NCBI RefSeq assembly: GCF_000166715.1
Contig: NZ_AEMI01000002.1
Span: forward strand, 62,001 to 126,000
DNA from: Leuconostoc gelidum subsp. gelidum KCTC 3527
Lineage (GTDB): Bacteria; Bacillota; Bacilli; Lactobacillales; Lactobacillaceae
Reading direction: 5' to 3'
DNA: 64,000 nucleotides
The position numbers and the translations under genes were made by a program. Of this stretch, positions 60,761 to 64,000 are shown piece by piece; the stretch's first letter is position 1, and every line of letters begins with the position of its first letter. The notes below the pieces were generated by a model. The model did no database searches. It had not been told where the DNA came from and was given only the letters and a program-made list of their open reading frames with translations.

Positions 60761-63502
60761 CTATGCATTAAACCGTTTATTTCTCATATGTTTTGGTGCA
60801 TACAATGACACACCTAGTAAACCAAATAAACTGATTAATAGTGCTTGATTGCTGTGTTGTTGATCCCTTGCAGTTTGTGGCAGTAAGCTAGTCTGTGTAG
60901 TAGTAAATTGGTTAACTTGCTTTACTGGTCCAAATGTATTGATCTTGGGATGAGATATAACGTTCATATATTGATTTTCTAATGACACGCGGTTCAATGA
61001 CTTGGTATTCGCATCATAAATGAAGTTATCATTATGAGCTGAGACGTTAGTCTTTTCAGTTGATGACTTACCATCAGTTGCTTGAGAGTTCTTTGTAGAT
61101 GTCTGAGATGAGTCAGTCCCTGTTGGTGTGTTGTGACCAGTTTGATGACTTGGGGCTGAAGGCTTATCAGTATTGCCAGAATTAGGTTTTGAGTGGTCTG
61201 GCGTTGATGGCTTAGCATTTGCTGGGTTAATGGCATTCAAGTATGCTTGACTGTCAGCTTGTGCTTTAGCATAGCTCTTAACGTTTGAAGCTTTCAAATT
61301 AGCCAAAGCTTTGGCATTGGCTGAAACTAATTGGTTGTAAGCGTCAGTATTTTGAATCTGCAATTGATTGAGATTCTTGGCCCCTTGAGCAGTCTTTGTT
61401 GCCAAATCAGCATCTAATTGCGCCTTTAAGTTTGCTAAAGCTGTATCTAAGTTTGTTGCAAAAGTTTTTGCATCTTGTGCTTGTTGTGTCTCAAACGTAG
61501 CTAATTCAGTTGCTTGAACCTTGTCAAAGGCTGCCTTTTCAGTAGCTTTCTTATTGGCCAGTTCTTCAGGTGACATGTCCTTGATGCTTGAAATCTTTGC
61601 ATCGTAGTTGTCTTTCAAATTAGCTAAGGTTTCAGCTAATTTTGTTGCGTTGGCACCATGCTTTGCTGTGGCGTCAGCCTTGATACTTGCAATTTCATTA
61701 GCATAAACAGTTGCATTTTGAGAAATAGCTTTATCATGAGTTGTCTTGATTTGAGCAATAGCATCAGCAAAAGCTTGTTTGATGCTATCAAGTGCTTTTT
61801 GATTCTTTGCCTGCAAGTTTGATAATTGTGTTGCATTGTCAGACTTAACTTGGCTCAATTTAGCTTGAGCGTCTGTTAGGGCTTGTTTGTTAGCCTGTGA
61901 GTTACCACCACGAGCAGCTTCAATTGTTTGTGTTGAAGTCGTTGCAATATCAGTAGTCAAATCTGAATCGTTTTCAAGACTGGCAGTCTGGAAGATTAAG
62001 ATGTATGGCCAACCATCATTGTCGTTCTTTTGTAAAGCAAAGCCAAGAATTTCGTCATTGGCAATAAAGTTGTTCAAATGACCATTGAAATGAGCGCCAT
62101 CTTGATAAATCATGGCAGTAATGACATTTAAGATAGTTACTTTAGCTGAAAGCATTGTCAAGTCAGAATCATTTGCAACACCTAGATTTTCACCACCCAA
62201 AAACATGTTTTCAGCAGTGTAGGCATCATTGGTTTGTTGTGTTGCTGAGCCACCAATATAGACGGTATGTTGGAAGCCAGCTCCAGCGTCTTCACGAGCT
62301 TTAGCCGAAGCAATAATTGCTTTTTGATTTTGTTCTGTCCAGCGAACAGGTGCAAGTCCTTTAGAGATACGGTATGAATTAACAAGGGTAACTGCATAAT
62401 CGGCTAATTCTCTTTGTTGAGCATTAGTTGGAGCTCCTTTGATTTGCGCAGTATTGTCATTAGTTCCAGAGTATTTGTAATAATCATAATATGTGGCATC
62501 ATTGACATGACTGGCAGGAATCTTTGGGTCAGAAATCTTAGTTGGTAAGTTTCCAACAGAATTGATTTGGTCAAAGGTGGCATCATCGGCATATGGATTT
62601 GTTGGTGTAGCAGTCTTGACAGTTGATTTGTTAACATTAGCTTGCGCTGTAGTAACTGCTTTTTGAGCAGAAGCTTCTGTTGACGCATTAGCTTGTTTTT
62701 GAGCTGATTCTGTTTTTGTATTGTCAGCTGTTTGATTGTTAGAAGCTGAGGCTTGTTGATTCTTAGCATCAGTTGTGTTTTGAGCCTGAATAGCATCGAC
62801 AGTTTGATTGGCTGTGGTTTGTTCAGTCGTAGCCTTATCAGTTGCTTTTTGAGCATCCGAATCAATGGCTTTATCTGTTGTGGCAGCATTATTTTGTGTT
62901 GCTTTTGTATCAGAATTATATTGATTTGTCGCAGCATCACGTTGTGCTTGGGCAGAACCTGATTCTTGAGCTTGTTGATTAGCAAAATCAGTTGCAGCTT
63001 GTTGTTGCTTGGCAACTTCAGCATCGTGAGCGACTTGGGCAGCTTGTGCTTGTTGTGCCTTTGCTGATTCATCAGCAGCTTGTTGGTCAGCTAACTTTTG
63101 GGCTGCGGCTTGCGCATCAGCTTGGTCTTTTGCAACTTGAGCAGCTTGTGCGTCAGCTAAAGCCTTGACATTTGCTTGTTCAGTAGCAGCCTGTGCATCA
63201 GCATTAGCTTGAGCCTTGACTTCTTCATCAGCTTTTTGTTGTGCTTGCAAATCAGCTAACTTTTGAGCTTCAGAGTTTTTGGCATTGTCAAAATCTGATT
63301 TTGGTGTTGCCACATTTGAATTGGTCTGTGTTACGACATCTGGTTGCTGATTGTCCTTAATTTCATCGGCACTAACATTGATAGTAGTTGATGAGATTGT
63401 TGCTGTAACTACCGTTGCTGTTGTTAAAGCAATTATCTGCTTATGTGATTTAACAGCATATCTTTCACTACGCGTTGTTGCACCATTATTATATTGACTC
63501 AT
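60761..63502 (-). CDS. Wall-anchored CAP-domain surface protein (SEC10/PgrA-like)
   Basis: A 913-residue exported protein. The signal peptide (RYAVKSHKQIIALTTATVV to NVSADE, about 1-47) is followed by an Ala/Gln-rich coiled coil (about 70-290) and a CAP/SCP-like domain (about 355-510; LVNSYRISKGLAPVRW, HFNGHLNNF). A second coiled coil (about 520-770) and a Ser/Thr/Asn-rich spacer come next, then the sorting signal LPQTA at 874-878 with a hydrophobic stretch and basic tail. LPQTA in place of LPxTG suggests a sortase variant. Probably an adhesin or aggregation factor. The start has GGGAGAG. Confidence 0.85.
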   Translation of the reverse strand: MSQYNNGATTRSERYAVKSHKQIIALTTATVVTATISSTTINVSADEIKDNQQPDVVTQTNSNVATPKSDFDNAKNSEAQKLADLQAQQKADEEVKAQANADAQAATEQANVKALADAQAAQVAKDQADAQAAAQKLADQQAADESAKAQQAQAAQVAHDAEVAKQQQAATDFANQQAQESGSAQAQRDAATNQYNSDTKATQNNAATTDKAIDSDAQKATDKATTEQTTANQTVDAIQAQNTTDAKNQQASASNNQTADNTKTESAQKQANASTEASAQKAVTTAQANVNKSTVKTATPTNPYADDATFDQINSVGNLPTKISDPKIPASHVNDATYYDYYKYSGTNDNTAQIKGAPTNAQQRELADYAVTLVNSYRISKGLAPVRWTEQNQKAIIASAKAREDAGAGFQHTVYIGGSATQQTNDAYTAENMFLGGENLGVANDSDLTMLSAKVTILNVITAMIYQDGAHFNGHLNNFIANDEILGFALQKNDNDGWPYILIFQTASLENDSDLTTDIATTSTQTIEAARGGNSQANKQALTDAQAKLSQVKSDNATQLSNLQAKNQKALDSIKQAFADAIAQIKTTHDKAISQNATVYANEIASIKADATAKHGANATKLAETLANLKDNYDAKISSIKDMSPEELANKKATEKAAFDKVQATELATFETQQAQDAKTFATNLDTALANLKAQLDADLATKTAQGAKNLNQLQIQNTDAYNQLVSANAKALANLKASNVKSYAKAQADSQAYLNAINPANAKPSTPDHSKPNSGNTDKPSAPSHQTGHNTPTGTDSSQTSTKNSQATDGKSSTEKTNVSAHNDNFIYDANTKSLNRVSLENQYMNVISHPKINTFGPVKQVNQFTTTQTSLLPQTARDQQHSNQALLISLFGLLGVSLYAPKHMRNKRFNA

Positions 63503-63564
63503 TTAAATACTCTCCCTATAGTATGTTACTTTTAGATATCAAAATCTTTAAATCTCTAAGTGTT

Positions 63565-63912
63565 CTACCTTACTTTAGCAACACTTGACTGAATACCAAT
63601 ACTCTTTAAATATTTAACAACTTCTCTTGCTTCATCATTATCCAATTCTTTAATATATACAACAGGTGTAGCTGCCACATAATTCAATGTTTGATCCTTC
63701 GTCATATTAAATAATTCACTAGAGACACTGACTAATTCTTCTTCAGAGGTTTCTGGTACATATTCCAATTTGACACCAAATATATTCTGTGCATTCTCAC
63801 GCTTTTTAATCTGATTAATTCTAATTAAATCTCGAGCAAAACCGCTAGAATCAGCTAAATTTTGAATCGTTTGTTGCTTAACATAATTGCCAAAAAATTT
63901 AAATATTCCCAT
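63565..63912 (-). CDS. Uncharacterised 115-residue protein
   Basis: A soluble basic-acidic protein starting MGIFKFFGNYVKQQTIQNLA, with an extended middle (FGVKLEYVPETSEEELVSVS). Its end, IKELDNDEAREVVKYLKSIG, faintly recalls the L7/L12 C-terminal fold. I do not assign a family. It is the first complete gene of a unit continuing from beyond the right edge and lies upstream of the surface protein. Confidence 0.6.
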   Translation of the reverse strand: MGIFKFFGNYVKQQTIQNLADSSGFARDLIRINQIKKRENAQNIFGVKLEYVPETSEEELVSVSSELFNMTKDQTLNYVAATPVVYIKELDNDEAREVVKYLKSIGIQSSVAKVR

Positions 63913-63926
63913 TGGTATACGACCTT

Positions 63927-64000
63927 TTATCGATTTTTAATTGCATTAATATCACTGCCGATGGATGTGGTAGTTTTAGTAATATTATCAATTTGTGTAA
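63927..64000 (-). CDS. C-terminal end of a gene cut by the window edge
   Basis: An open frame from the window edge reads TQIDNITKTTTSIGSDINAI then KNR and stops at 63927, 14 nt before the next gene starts. The spacing fits an operon, but 24 codons are too few to identify a product. Confidence 0.4.
   Translation of the reverse strand, partial: TQIDNITKTTTSIGSDINAIKNR

Noticed and set aside
62404-63072. 222-residue Leu/Gln-rich open frame inside the surface protein gene
   Set aside because: It is a shifted-frame reading of the Ala/Gln-rich coiled-coil repeats on the same strand. Composition is biased and it has no independent start signal.
60900-63400. Possible CRISPR or tandem DNA repeat in the repetitive 61-63 kb stretch
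   Set aside because: Repeats are irregular and follow codon periodicity of Ala/Gln/Lys coiled coil. There are no spacers of even length.

Overview
The window is chromosomal DNA of a low-GC lactic acid bacterium, most probably a Leuconostoc. The best pointers are a 338-residue zinc mannitol dehydrogenase of the Leuconostoc type next to a fructokinase, a FabT/FabK-type fatty-acid cluster, a tmRNA with tag AKNENSFAIAA, and a T-box in front of pheST. Nearly all housekeeping genes lie on the minus strand.

Layout. 1-2.6 kb: pheT (cut by the window edge), pheS and their T-box leader. 2.6-9.1 kb: an HxlR regulator, fructokinase, a VOC protein, mannitol dehydrogenase with a coupled membrane protein, a divergent LacI-type regulator, a 2-hydroxyacid dehydrogenase and cytidine deaminase. 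The regulator and the fructokinase share an operator-like 14-mer. 9.1-17.1 kb: pepF, coiA, a polar amino-acid ABC system with two receptor-permease fusions around one ATPase, and a BMP-type nucleoside receptor. 17.3-19 kb: a glycosyltransferase, tRNA-Cys and a DUF2185 gene. 19-25.7 kb: a probable operon mutM, DUF975, coaE, dnaB, dnaI, a YibE/F pair and a small gene. 25.9-30.3 kb: mutS2, cvpA-like and zapA, then divergent rnhC. 30.3-32.5 kb: small membrane proteins, an NAD-binding protein and an acetyltransferase.

32.5-40.5 kb is an accessory region ending at ssrA, a common phage and island integration site. It holds an XRE repressor, a broken ImmA-like gene, a second ImmA fragment, very short membrane or charged peptides, a HEPN-like protein and a zinc-ribbon protein, but no integrase. 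Three unrelated genes (32939, 35285 and 37070) are each preceded by the same hairpin-bearing leader, and each is preceded by short peptides or ImmA remnants. I read this as three stacked lysogeny-module cassettes left by successive elements at ssrA. It is the least explained part of the window.

41-51.5 kb: a 13-gene type II fatty-acid cluster, transcribed fabZ1-fabT-fabH-acpP-fabK-fabD-fabG-fabF-accB-fabZ2-accC-accD-accA. Its promoter overlaps one FabT-like palindrome and has another just downstream. 51.6-57.8 kb: a phosphoesterase, gap, metG, an HD hydrolase and a secreted DNA/RNA nuclease. 57.8-64 kb: envelope genes, namely a frameshifted small membrane gene, a TcaA-like protein and a membrane protein that share an N-terminal motif, and a 913-residue wall-anchored CAP-domain surface protein.

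Start codons were moved to the ATG with a Shine-Dalgarno sequence wherever an upstream TTG or GTG extended the reading frame without support. All function calls come from reading motifs; no database search was made.
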